A DNA stretch of 64,000 nucleotides from Diplocarpon mali (taxonomy: Eukaryota > Ascomycota > Leotiomycetes > Helotiales > Drepanopezizaceae): assembly GCA_024741835.1 (NCBI GenBank), contig JAENRP010000025.1, positions 7,077-71,076 of the forward strand, written 5' to 3'. Below the pieces are notes generated by a model that ran no database searches, had not been told where the DNA came from, and was given only the letters and a program-made list of their open reading frames with translations. Below are positions 1 through 11,367 of this stretch, in pieces; position 1 is the stretch's first letter; every line of letters begins with the position of its first letter. The translations under genes were made by a program, and so were the position numbers.

Positions 1-2900
1 GGCGTTTCGGACCCTACCTTGGGTGTGTTTGCCGTAGCGACGGTATGCTGGTGCATCGAGGACTGGCTCTGGTGTGATTGAGGCCTGCTCGAGTCCCGGG
101 AGACACGTAGGTGGGAAGTGCCTACCGTGGGTCTGGTTTGATGGGTGCTCCTGGCGCTAGTTCGGGTGCTTATAAATAGTCGCGTCTCTTGATCGACGTC
201 GACGGGCCTCTGATGGATGTCTTCTCGGCTTACTCGTGCTTAGCCGGCTCACGTGCAGGACTCGGCGAGCGACTTTTGATGTCAAGCCGTCGGTGTGTGT
301 TGCGCTCTCCACATCGGTGCACGTCCGCATGGCTTTCGAGATGTTCCGCACGTGCTTCCTCGCCCTCGCGCACAGTGGCATCGACTGATAACATTGGAGG
401 AAGCAGTCTCGCAACACATTCCGAGTGTCTCTCGGGTGTCTTGGGAGGTGCCAGGCTCCCAGAACCAGAACCAGATTCCCCAAACCCCAACTGCCGGCGG
501 CGGGTCACTCCACGCAATACACTACACACTACACTACCAACCTCCGAGCCCCTCGCCCTCGCCCGCGCCCTCGCCCGCGCCCGCGCCCTTGCTTCCCAGA
601 CCAGCGAGCGCGGGCGTCGAAACGCGGAAAAGGCGAGACCGAGGAGCTGGGGAGTCCGAGCAAGCGTGTTTGACCCAGCCTCCATCTGGCTCTCACCGCC
701 GCAGACGAGGAAGGTTCTGCGACTCCAGACGGGGGAAGCAGGCTGCGGCTAGAGCAAGGCAGACCTCGCTTCTCCCGCGACTTCCAACCGTCGCATCGCT
801 GGTTTCGGGAGGCCTCGATCCTCAAACCAGCCGCCTCCACGGGCCGAGACCTTTCCCCCAGCACCTCTCTCGCTCCACAGAAAGCACAGAGCAAGCAACC
901 CCCCCCTCTTCCCTCGTCTCATCGCCCTCGAGAAACAATGCTCACTTACCACGGGACGCCTAGGGTCTCGAATGGAGTGACCGAAAGCAGGGAAGGGAAG
1001 GGCGGCGAGGGGAGAAACGGCGAGATGAGGAACGGGGCGGTCAGCGCTTTCGGGGTCATCTGACTCTCGCGGTCAGATTAGATCATCAAGCTCTTGGGGT
1101 TTTTTGTGTCGTGCATGATAATGGACTGTGTATCAGAGCTAGCAGCTGGCTCCGACCGTGACGGGCACTTTGCAACCTCGGCGTGGGGAAGATGGTGAAT
1201 TTGTATGCATGTACGCGGTGCTGCCACGGTCTCCCGCCTGATATCCTCGTTGCTCACCAATTGATCGTTGATCGTTGATCGGTGCATCCTTTGCGTCTCT
1301 GGCGGCTCAGGACTGCGACCGAGGCTACTCGGAAGATGGGCTCCCGGTCTAGTCTAGCTCACGGTTCTGTGATCCGGCCGAGGAAGAAGAGAGGGGGGGG
1401 GGATCTTAGCAGAAAGACGGATCATAAGAAGTAAAGATGTCCTGCTACGAGCGCTCATCTGGTCGTTTTCGCAAGAGACGATCGAGTATGCTATGGCAGA
1501 GCGGCTACATGCTGTCCCCCTCGCACAAGTGGCCCCTGGAACTTTTGCTTGGCCCTTAATTCGACACGGAAAACGACGAGGGGCAAAAGATACCCGCTGT
1601 ACGGTAACAGATACAGTCGCTTCAGCAGAGTGGATCAGCGATGCGTGTCTCTGTGCTGATGAGATGGCTCGTCGCGAGCTAGCTGGCATGAGCGGAGATT
1701 CAAGGCCGGTAGCTGCTCACAGCGATGAGATAGGCAATGCGCGATGTTGACAGGAAGGTGAGAAACTGAAGTCCGCGAGGAGAGGTGCAGGAGAGGCTGG
1801 CAGATGCCAGCCCGACCTTTTCCGTTCGGAAGAACAGTCTGGAATGACTGAACATACAAATCCCCTGGCCGGGGAGTGGTTCGCTACGGGGGTTAGGTAG
1901 GTCTCTCCTGCCCCTAGCCGAGGGAAATTCCCAATATGCCGCTGTCAAACCCAGCTGCTAACAGCCATCGCTTCTCACGCTCCAGCTCTAGGATCGATTC
2001 GGTCCCAGGAAGAGTTATTCCTTAAGTCTCCAGCGTGGAAAATGCTAAAGGGCATGTCAAGCCAAGCTCCCCCCCCTCCCTTTCGATGTTCCTTTCGATG
2101 TTTTGCTTGTTTTTGTTTTGTTGTCGAAGCTAAGCGAGTGTTGCAATGTATCCATAGTAAACCCGACAAGCGGCTCGTGTAGCCGAATCCACGGCAATCG
2201 TGTTAAACGCTTCGATGGATTAGAATATACAACGCCCAGAATATTAATCGATAATGGCTTGTGATTCCTGGAGTATAAGAGCTGTTCTCGCGCTTTGCAG
2301 GGCTCGGCGGGGAATAGGGGATAACGGCAGTAAATACGCCACATCAGCGGCTACGTTCTGCGTCTGCGACCAATCAGCCCCTCGGCACCATGATCGGAAG
2401 CTGCTGTCTATATATCATGCCGCACTCGCTCACGGTCCTAGTCGTCTGTCAACCCTAGATTCAGCACGTAAGGATCTCTAGAGTGTAGCCAGCGTGGCCC
2501 TTTGCTGAATCTGAATTCAGTACCATGACTTCGTGTACTAATACTCGCAAGGGAACGCTTAATCGTATGGGAAGAAAACTCCGGTCACACGCTCCCCTCA
2601 AGAGGCCATGAAAAGAAGCGTCGCAAGATGGCGATATACCAGAAGCGGGCGCAAAGTTCTCGACAGTATCGATAAGGATAGACACGATGTCTGGCAAGCG
2701 TGAACAGCCATCGGCGTGAAATTATCATCCGGCGAAGCCTTCCGTGGCTTGCTGGTAGCTTGGAAGTACTGGGGGAAAGAAACTCATTGGCTAGAGCCTT
2801 CGTTGAGAAGCAGCTCTGAGCTCTCTTCTCAAAAAGCACCCCGTATGTATCCACAGATAAGTTCTTCAGATCTAAAGACACAAGCCATAACGCTCCTTTC
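1..2900. other. No supported gene; GC-rich low-complexity DNA grading into ordinary spacer
   Basis: The first kilobase is GC-rich and contains a GCCCTC/GCCCGC-type imperfect repeat that generates overlapping long open frames rich in Arg, Ala and Pro on both strands. None looks like a protein. From about 1.1 to 2.9 kb the base composition is ordinary and I see no conserved product. Degraded upstream parts of the P450 pseudogene may begin near 2.8 kb. Confidence 0.6.
550..590. repeat. GC-rich simple repeat (GCCCTC/GCCCGC)
   Basis: This is an imperfect hexanucleotide run of CGCCCT and CGCCCG units. It reads as poly(Arg-Ala) on the minus strand and poly(Pro-Arg) on the plus strand, which explains the spurious overlapping frames here. 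Confidence 0.85.
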
Positions 2901-3059
2901 TTCGCCCTGGATGTGACGAAGGTTATTTTAGAACTGTAATCTTGAGGCGAGTGGTGTTGACACGCTCTTTAGCAAACCATGTTTTTCTAGTGGTGAGCGA
3001 GAACAGCCTGATAGGCATACTGGGCGAGATGGAACTTTTACCGCTTTGTGATTGTCTAA

Positions 3060-3780
3060 AAAATGATAAATTAGGAAAATCTATGACGAGGAAATATCAC
3101 AGGATCGCAGGAAAGCCAGTCAACAACATCCTCGCCAAGAAAGAGTCAAGCCCGGAAAACATGCTCTCCGTCTTCATGTCTCGAGGTCTCACAGCAACAT
3201 ACCTCGTATCCGAAGCCCTGATCGGTATCATTGCCGGAGCACACAACAGCCACAGTCATGCGCAGCATACTCATCCACACCATGGCACGCGCACACGTAC
3301 TCTTCAAGCTCCAAGCCAAGACTGACAGATACATTACTTACCGGTAAAAAGCTGAGCCCGGTTTTCACGCCACACCGCACAAAGACGTCATCAGAGGTTT
3401 AGACGAGCTCCCATACCTCCAGCACGTAGTCAGAGAAGGAATGCGCCTCTGGACCCTGGTCGCAAGCCTTCTGTTCAAGGTACCTCCTCCGGCAGGAAAC
3501 TCCGCCGCCTCGATATCCACGGCACGAGGGCTCCCGAGGGGTTCTCACACCTAGTGCAACCAACGTCGGAAGAGTAGCATCGGCTTTCCAACGAAACAAA
3601 GTCGTCTTGGACAAGATGCAGAACTTTCTCGGCCAGGGAGATGGCTGGGTGAGGACCAGAAGAAATTTGGATGGATGCACAAGGTCGTGGATTTGATGCT
3701 TTGCATGGCATTTTCCAGTGCCCTAGCCCATCCATTACGTGGTAGGGGTTGAAAGAAAATGTTTTCGAGATGAATATTCT
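3060..3780 (+). pseudogene. Cytochrome P450 pseudogene
   Basis: Translated pieces in different plus frames line up in the order of a fungal cytochrome P450 (benzoate-hydroxylase or pisatin-demethylase-like type). An I-helix-like segment near 3200-3300 (EALIGIIAGAH, then TTATVMRSILIHTM in another frame) is split by a frameshift. The K-helix ExxR motif survives at about 3427-3450 (REGMRLW). A meander-like AELSRPGRWL lies near 3620-3650, followed by WMHKVVDL. Where the heme-binding FGxGRxxCxG motif should follow, near 3690-3735, the reading is disrupted and the cysteine context is lost. In-frame stops occur near 3345 and after 3540. The gene is dead by frameshifts and stops, and not notably AT-biased, so indel decay fits better than repeat-induced point mutation. 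The N-terminal half is not recognisable with certainty, although decayed pieces may extend upstream to about 2.83 kb. Confidence 0.75.
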
Positions 3781-3899
3781 GGGGATATTTAGATTCTACG
3801 ATATGCTGACCGGCGTGGACTAGTTGTATCGGACTTTCGCCTTCCAGATTATCAGTTTGGCGGCTCCAAGTCTGAAAATCGTCGACGATGGGTTCGAAA

Positions 3900-5137
3900 A
3901 CTGATTTGGGTGAGGCCTACAGAGCGGAGGAGTCCCGGGTCGATGAATGTTTGCTTTTCATTGGGCAGAATCGAGATGTGCCAATGGACTGTTTCCGACT
4001 CCAGTCTCTGTGAGCCTTGCTCTGTACGGTAGGCTCAGGTTTCAGAGTCCCCGTGACGGACAGTGTGGTGAGAATACGTTCTGGGAACAAGGGATGAGGT
4101 GATCCCGATACTATCGTTGATGTGGTCACTTGTATGTGCGCGGGCCGTCATCCGTCGGGGTGCTGGTCGATATCATTTGGACTTGTTCGGAAAGGTCGCA
4201 GTACTGACTATCACCATAGCCAGTGCCTGAGAAACCGGATGCCTACTCCACCATGATCGGCCATTAGATATATCATGCGTAGATGGTAGAGGGCGGTTTT
4301 CTAATTACGTTGCAATTCATCTGAACTAGCCTACCTAACTGACCATGTTCATCGCAGCCCAGTGTAAGCGCGGTGCATTTAAATTTTAGTCGACTTTGAT
4401 AGGTTCGTATTGAGCCGCAGATCCTGATGATCAGCCTGAGATTCTCCACACAGTAAAGGAGCTGCTTACAAGTATCGCAAGTGCCTTCAAGGGGTTGGAA
4501 TAGGGGTTCAAGCGAGCTGACGTAATAGTAGAAGGGCACAAACCATCGCCGGGGGGCACCAAAAGTCGTGACGGTCTTTTTCAATACTGTTCATATATCC
4601 TAATATCGCGGCCAAAGAGAAATCAAGATGGCATTATCTCTATCACGAATCATGGTGGGGATTTACTCTTACCAGGCGCGGAAGAAAGCGGGTTGTTTAC
4701 ACAGTAGAGCTCCTGGTGCTCCAACTAGCCCAGTTGGATGACCTTCAGATTACATCCATCACATAGTACAATGTATTTGATGATTACGAATTGGTACCCC
4801 TCAAACGCGCAGAGGAAATGATGCGATCTGTGTTGGTGTAGTCGTCGATCAAGATTCGTCGCTATTGAGGATCCTGTGACTTATGCCTCCGAATTCGACT
4901 ATTGCAGTGAGTTCTGAAAGGTTTGTGGGTTCATAGCTATGAATTTCAGTCAAAAAGGTTTATAGCTAGGGCGTTTGCCTGGGATGGAGGAACAAAGTGC
5001 AATTTTATAAGTTCGTCCATTCGTTAACTTCCATATCTTTTCCCCCGATCCAGGCCGCCGCAAGTACTTTTCTATCTATAGACGCACAGTCCATACTCTC
5101 CGTATCCACAGATAATCGGCACCCTAAGGGAGACTGT
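3900..5137. other. Intergenic, nothing recognised
   Basis: Only short, unconvincing frames are present downstream of the P450 relic and up to the 3' end of the minus-strand gene at 5138. No repeat or RNA gene was recognised. Confidence 0.5.
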
Positions 5138-6254
5138 CTAAGATAATTCTCCAATACTAAAGACCTTCGTCCTTGGGAGTTGAGATGGCAGCGTATTAAC
5201 CTGCTGGGCCCGCTCTCCCAGTCCAATTCTCTCCCCGTGAGGTCGGGCGTATGTCTCGTTCTGCCCTATCTGACTTCGATTGTGTTGTGCTCCAGCTTCG
5301 AGGCCTGCAGCAGTCGCTACATCCTCTTGACCTTCATCGTCAGGGTATACTTCATCTTGGCTCTCGTCATCGCATGGGTTATACGCCCCGGCATTAGCAT
5401 CCGCATCGCAATCTTCATCTTCCTCCTCGGTATTATCGTAGTCCTCCTCTTCGTCTTCGACCTGGTCAAAGATTCGATAAACGGCCGGGAGCCCCTCCAT
5501 GTCGTCAGGGCCGCAGTCATTTGAGAGCTCAACTAGCTTTTCGTACAGTCCCTCGGCTTTATATCTTTCTCTTTCTTCCTCGTTCATACCTCGAGCCAAT
5601 TCCTGCATGCTGTCTGCAAACTGTCCCAGCATATAGCCATCTTTGGTCAGCTCGTGTCGAATCTGAGGCTCATCGCAAAGGGCAATGCTTTTACAGATCT
5701 TCCGCAGCACCTAAGATTGGAGTAAGCAATAGATACTTGTATAAATTATGAATGCTGGGTTCCTGAGAGCAAAAGAGGGACCCTATATTTGCGGCAGTTG
5801 TGCTTACTTCGAGAGCATTCCGTCTAGTCTCCCAGCGCACATCAGGACCAGCCGCACCAACAATAGCATCTCGACTCTCGTCTAAAACTTGGCAAATATC
5901 CCCCATCATCTCAAATTGTTTCCTGCAAGATAGCCTCTTATACTTCTTGTTCATCGTGTACCAGCAATCCCTTGAATACTGGTCGAAGTTGACCGGCGGC
6001 CGTGCAGCTTCCTCCGCAAGCCGTGCATTGTGGGCAGACTGCACAAACTTTGACAGAGCAGGATTGGCACTGCAGATTTGGTAGAGGAGGCTTTGAGTCG
6101 TAGTGTGGGGGAGAGAAAGGATTTGATTCCAGAGAGAGGGTTGGTTGTTGGCCCTGCGTCGTTTGGGTATCGGGGTAGGTTCTGAGAGTACGGAGGAATC
6201 CCCGAATGACTCGGAATAGCTCGCGTAAGTACGTTTGGAATTATTGAGGGCCAT
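5138..6254 (-). CDS. Conserved fungal protein, possibly Cut8/STS1-like helical domain; two exons
   Basis: Exon 1 is 6254-5808 and exon 2 is 5710-5138, joined over a 97-nt intron with a GTAAGC donor and a CTTAG acceptor. The frame is kept (149 complete codons, then 190) and the protein is 339 aa. A basic KRRR cluster at residues 31-34 is a plausible nuclear localisation signal. The predicted helical core (about 40-230) starts with a segment resembling the first helices of the Cut8/STS1 nuclear proteasome tether (SLPHTTTQSLLYQICSANP). A stretch very rich in Asp and Glu follows at about 234-280. The start is the first ATG of the open frame. The gene itself is well supported by exon junctions and coding quality. 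The Cut8-like assignment is only a resemblance; if right, the protein would anchor proteasomes at the nucleus. Otherwise it is a conserved hypothetical protein. Confidence 0.8.
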
Positions 6255-8479
6255 TGCGATGAGATTCCGCGCTGGCTTCTACAGCTCTCTGCTTGAGGGT
6301 GAGCAGTATTGCGACGTCGACACCATGCCAAGGCCCGATATGATTGTTCCAAGTTCACGTGACTTATTGCTAAAAGACAGGGAAACGGTGGACAGTGCTC
6401 AGATTGCCGCGATCACGATCTCTTTTCTTTCCTCGACGGGGAAACTTTCGAGAAAACGGCAATCGCCCCTCGGTATCCTTCGCCACGCCGGTGTTTTTGG
6501 GCCCGCGGACGCCATCGAGCTTTCATTCCGGATGATTTCAGTTCAGGTGAACATTGCAATCGAGAACATTTTGTTCGAACTAGCATCCCAAAAGCCTTCA
6601 ATTCTTATATAGACACAACGTAGAACATAGCGAGCGAGTGCCGAATGCTTACCGGACCCGGGGTGTTTGTGAGTCTGCTTTTGACTGTTGCTCCAGAGCC
6701 AGCAGCACTCCGACACGGGACGTTGCCAAAACGACGCTTTGCCAAATTAATTATATTGAGATGCGATCTTGAACGAGAAGTTCGTACTTCCCGCGAAGAA
6801 GTCTTCGTCAGTCCCACCAAACACCGCTCGGAGAATAAATACTTTAATATTTTGCAGGTCAGTCTCATGAGATGGCTGCAATCTCAGATTCATACTTAGC
6901 GGCGTGTTATTTGCTCAAGAATTCGATAAGACACTGGTTGATTCGATAGGCATGAGCATTAGAGAAAGAATCAAATTGGCATATCATGGCACGCAGAATT
7001 CTAGAGTTGCGGACGGTACACTGACTTCCAGTCGAAGTCCGGATCGTGAGCTGAAATAATAGGCGCAAATGAACGTTTCCTCTTCTTATTGAACTACACT
7101 GCCGGGCAAAATGTTTTTCTCTAGTACTTGCATTCTAGCCATCCATGCCTGCTTCGTATACTCGATTGGCCTAGCGCGGCTTGCAAGGTCATGGGCAGGG
7201 GTAAGTTGATACTAGCAAGCAGCTTGGAGAGGTAGACTATACAATAAATCATTATTAATATGATTGGCGGAGAATGCTTTTCATTTGAATCTTCATTTTA
7301 CCTATATCAAGTACCCATGTTTTCATTCCTAATTCTTCAAAGCGTTAGAGACTCTAGGAAGCGAGTTATACGGACGAAGTAAACTTCCGGATTTGGGCAA
7401 TGAGCACCATTCATACCGAACCCCAGATAATGAAACGTCAATATGCCTGTCTTTCAGATTCAAAGTGGGCTGGCTGATAAGTTTTACTGAAGCGTTCATC
7501 GCGCCTGGAAGCTTGCTTAACACCACCCAAGTCCCAGCCGGGCTTCGGTAGCCTTTTTACTCAACCTTCCCTTCGTGATTTCTATATCAGAGTGCAGCTA
7601 TGGACCAAGAACCACTGCTTTTGTCGAATTTCTTATAGATCTTTCAAATAAATTAGTAATTCCATTCTACCGGTGTGGATCCTTGATCTAATAATAATGC
7701 ATACCGCATCGACCTGACGAAATCCACTCATCTCCCGCTCTACAGCCACAAAACTATGAAAAATTCTCTGTATAGTTCTATGACCCTATACAGGGAGGCT
7801 ATACTTCAGGCAGAGGTGGGCGCCATCACGGGCTCAATACTTATGAAGGTTAGAGCTGTATTTAAATCGCTCCCATCCGAAGCGAAATCCGGATATCCAC
7901 CTTCCTAGGATGAATTATCTTCTCTAGAGACGCAGTCAAATTGTAAGTCATTTCATCTCTCAGAGAGATGAGAGAAGCCTCTTTGCAAGGGATAGCAGAA
8001 GCTGAGCAAAGCTACATCTTGTAGACATTACTTTTCGTTTGCGTGGAAAGTCATGAGCCGCCACCTTTCTGGCCCTCTAATCCGTGGGGCATTACAGTCT
8101 TGGTCAATTTAAAATTCATAGCATTAAAACTCAAATCCATTTGCCCTTGGATTTGCCCTTGACTCCTGCATGTGTTTACCGCTGGTAGCTTCTCATTAGG
8201 AATTCTTTCAAGTCTTTGTATCCTCCAATTTTATCATTTGACCAATATTTCGAGATTTGTGCGTTATCCAGAGCCTCGCAACAAGCTCATAGTGCTCCCT
8301 CGACTCTTCTGTGAGAAGGGATTATTATTTACCTTAGAGGTAACATCTACCGCCTGAAAGGCATTCCCAAGTGGATTAAGCTGATAAGCTTTTGGGTGTA
8401 GGGCAAGTTGGTCTGCATAAGACAATGGTCACCACACTCAGAGCGGGTAGGCGGAAACGTCTCTGCAAGCAAGCTCTAG

Positions 8480-8505
8480 TTTTTTTTTTCTTTTTTTTTT
8501 TTTTT
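8480..8505. repeat. Poly(T) tract
   Basis: A run of 25 T residues is interrupted by a single C. It could be the A-tail of a minus-strand retroelement or simply a microsatellite; no element body was recognised next to it. Confidence 0.9.
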
Positions 8506-8880
8506 AGCAACTGAGAAGATATGATCTTCAGATTTTGGCTGACCTGCCAGCAGGCTGCAGGAGATCGGCACTGGCTCAAGACTTTAACCTTGGTTCAATA
8601 GCATCAGGACTTTTAATGACTCTAAAAGTATTCACGTAGATGAACAATTCTGTTAGGATGGGTTCCTTGTTGTTATTGTCACCCTTTTTAGCCGAGCCGG
8701 CTGAGTTTTCATTGCAGGTATAAATAACCAATTCACCTTTTCCTGTCAACTTATTTTGCTTTGGCTTAGCTGTCGAGAATCAATGTCTTGTTAAATCACT
8801 TTAAACTAACAGATATCAGTTGGTGTACCGAATTCTTATCTTCTAACAGAGTTCAATCGCTGTGGTTATGTCAAGATAGA

Positions 8881-8945
8881 GAAAAAAAAACAAAAAAAAA
8901 AAACCAGAAAAAAACAGAAGAAAAAAACAAAAAACAAAAAACAAC
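8881..8945. repeat. A-rich (AAAAAC-type) low-complexity tract
   Basis: About 65 bases are almost entirely A with scattered C and G. No adjoining retroelement open frame is visible. Confidence 0.85.
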
Positions 8946-10462
8946 CCTTCAGCTTCACAAACAAGAAGCGTCAAATTAGCATTGCCATGCAAAATTGCAT
9001 TCGCCGAGCTTGGCAGCCGTAAAAAGCGCATCCTCACCCAAGGGTTTCAAAGTCCAGGCCATTGAAAAAAGAAGTGAGTAATATCTTATTCAAATATGAT
9101 TATCGACAGTTTAAGCCAAATTTTTTTCTTTGTGATTCTATTATTTTCTCCATTGCTTCAGCCCCATAGCAGTAGACCCTAGTGTTAAGTATGATGTGTT
9201 TTCTGGAAATTCAGTGCCTGTTCTGCAGTAGAAAATCTTTTTTTTAATAGCCAGAGACAATAGAGAGACTTATTTATCCTGTGAAATCATACACTAGATC
9301 ATATCAATGAGATGAGCGCTGCGAAACACAACTATTACTTACCTGCGCCAACACTTGACTCTAACCACAAATCCAAGCTAGCAAAGACTACTATCCCTAT
9401 TGGAATCATCGTATTTTGAATAACAAGTTCATAGCTTCCGTCGAGGAATTTTTCTCGCCAGCAAAATCAAGCATAAGTAAACGCACCAAGAATCTCCGTC
9501 ATTACTAAAAATGCCTCATATGAAGCGTCTTCATATCGCGTGATCCCCGCCATGTAACGCCTTCCTCCGTCCTCAAATACCCTGCTCTACTTAACGAGAA
9601 TTCTGATAAATTTCGAAAAGTAAGCGAAAAGTGGCCGGAATAACTAAAGTGATAGGGATTTCCACCTTTCGACAAGCCGGAAGAATTAACTTTAGGGTAT
9701 CTTCCGATTTTTATCACAATCGAAGTCTCGGAACCGAAATTTAAGGAGGGTAATTGTAGGGGCAGAGAGGATAGAGGGTTTGGGCATTCAGTAATCACCA
9801 GTATTTATGGTAATAGTGGTCGATCAGGAAAGCAAATTTTAGACTTGGTTGCTAAAGGATTCAGAATGTCTCAGGACTGAGATCTTGATGCTGGTAGATA
9901 TGAAATTTTGCGTCGAGGCTGTTGCAGGCATTTCGCCATTATCTGCGTCTTACAAGTCATTGGCTTCTGGAAGTAACATCTGTATGTCTATGATGTGATA
10001 TCTGCAGTCGAAACATCCAGCCTTTCTAAACTCAAATGATAAGTCACAAGAACATGTCGATCACAAACAGTAGCCACAGATCGAAAGTATTTAGCCTGGT
10101 AAGTGACCCAACGACATTTTCGAAATTCCGCAGTTTTCAGTTGCCGGTAATGAAGCTCGAGGGCTAAAGTTGCGAGGTTGACTCCGACTATTAATCGGGG
10201 AACGTTAAGTAAACAAATCTACTGTTAAGAAAAGGAGGTGGGGTCAGTTAGGCGAAACCTATGACGGAGTATCTTCACGTCTGCCGCGATTTTTTGTGGG
10301 GAGGAGAGCTTGAGCTCGTTCAGGGATCACGAGCGCAAGAAACCTGCCCACCCAGTTGAAACAACAGCTTCTTAGAGCCAACATCAGTTCACAACTACAA
10401 TCTTTCTCTTCTTCCACTGGAGAAACAAAAATATCCTCAAATCACCGACACCATACGCAAAC

Positions 10463-11139
10463 ATGTCTGAAGAATCGACCCGCGACGCAGTCATCGACGA
10501 GACCTCGATCGCTCCGGGCCGCTCCAATCATGTTCGCCAGAACTCCCTCGAGAAGCACCTCCAGCGCCGTCCCGACCCTCAAGAACTCAAAGATCGTAAT
10601 ATCCTGCTAGATACCACAGCTGCCCCGTAATATTCCCCACTCTGTGCCCCCCGCTGCCGTGGAGTATAATCTGGAAGGCCGAGCTGACAACGCGGGGTAA
10701 ACAGAGCCTTACAGTCCGCAGCCCATGACCTCGAGCGCCAGCGTGCGACGGACAGCTTGAAGAAGGGATTGGAAAAGCGACCGCAGAGAGAGGATCTGGT
10801 TGAGCGTATGTCACCCTGCTTACCCCCGCCAATCAACTCAGATGTCCAAGTCTCCAAGAAGGGTTTGTTTACATGGCTAACTGTTCTAACTCAGGCAATA
10901 TCCTCCCAGATTCAACAGCTGCCCCATCGATCGTAGGCCAACAGCGTGAATTGGAGAAAAGTATGCGGGCAGATTCTCTGAACGAAAAGATCCAGCATCG
11001 TCCTTCGCCCGCAGAGCTGGTGAAGGAGGGTATTCTGACCGAGGACCCGACGGAGGTCGAGAAGGACCAGGCAGCGAAGGATAAACTTTACGAAGAGCGC
11101 ATGGAGGAGGAGTATGCTAAGCGCGAGGGTGGTGCTTGA
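10463..11139 (+). CDS. RPEL-repeat protein (three repeats)
   Basis: Three exons, 10463-10626, 10705-10805 and 10895-11139, give a 169-aa protein. The donors are GTAATA and GTATGT and the acceptors AACAG and CTCAG; both junctions keep the frame and fall within or at the edge of repeats. The protein carries three RPEL-type repeats at about residues 27-53, 71-97 and 115-139, each with an RPxxxEL/DL core (RRPDPQEL, KRPQREDL, HRPSPAEL) followed by an Asn/Gly-Ile-Leu turn. RPEL motifs bind G-actin in animal MRTF and Phactr proteins. Fungal RPEL proteins are mostly uncharacterised, so actin binding here is inference. The C-terminus is highly charged. The gene converges on the DNA polymerase kappa gene, with 228 bp between the stop codons. 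Confidence 0.92.
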
Positions 11140-11367
11140 TTGACCTGCTCGGGAAATGTGATGGTGTATGAATTGTGCTTAAGGGAGAACAAAGGTTGCG
11201 GATGATTCGTACCATGTTGATTGATATGATGATACGATACCTCTAGGCGTAGTGAATGACCAGGGCAACTACTATCTCATTTAAGATCTGAATTCGTTTC
11301 TATGCAACATTGATACTGTATAACGAGTGGTATCCTGCGGCGACTCCTGGTATGGTCATTTCAGACA

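Larger units (their letters stand above)
6255..10462. other. AT-rich intergenic desert
   Basis: This 4.2-kb stretch has no supported gene. It becomes AT-rich from about 6.9 kb and holds poly-T and poly-A tracts (see the entries near 8.5 and 8.9 kb). Open frames are short and of low coding quality. The last 80 bases before 10463 are C/T- and A-rich, as expected for a fungal promoter and 5' UTR. Confidence 0.55.

Noticed and set aside
295..963. 222-codon plus-strand frame and overlapping minus-strand frames
   Set aside because: They are opened by the GC-rich hexamer repeat, show Pro/Arg/Ser-biased composition and have no domain on either strand.
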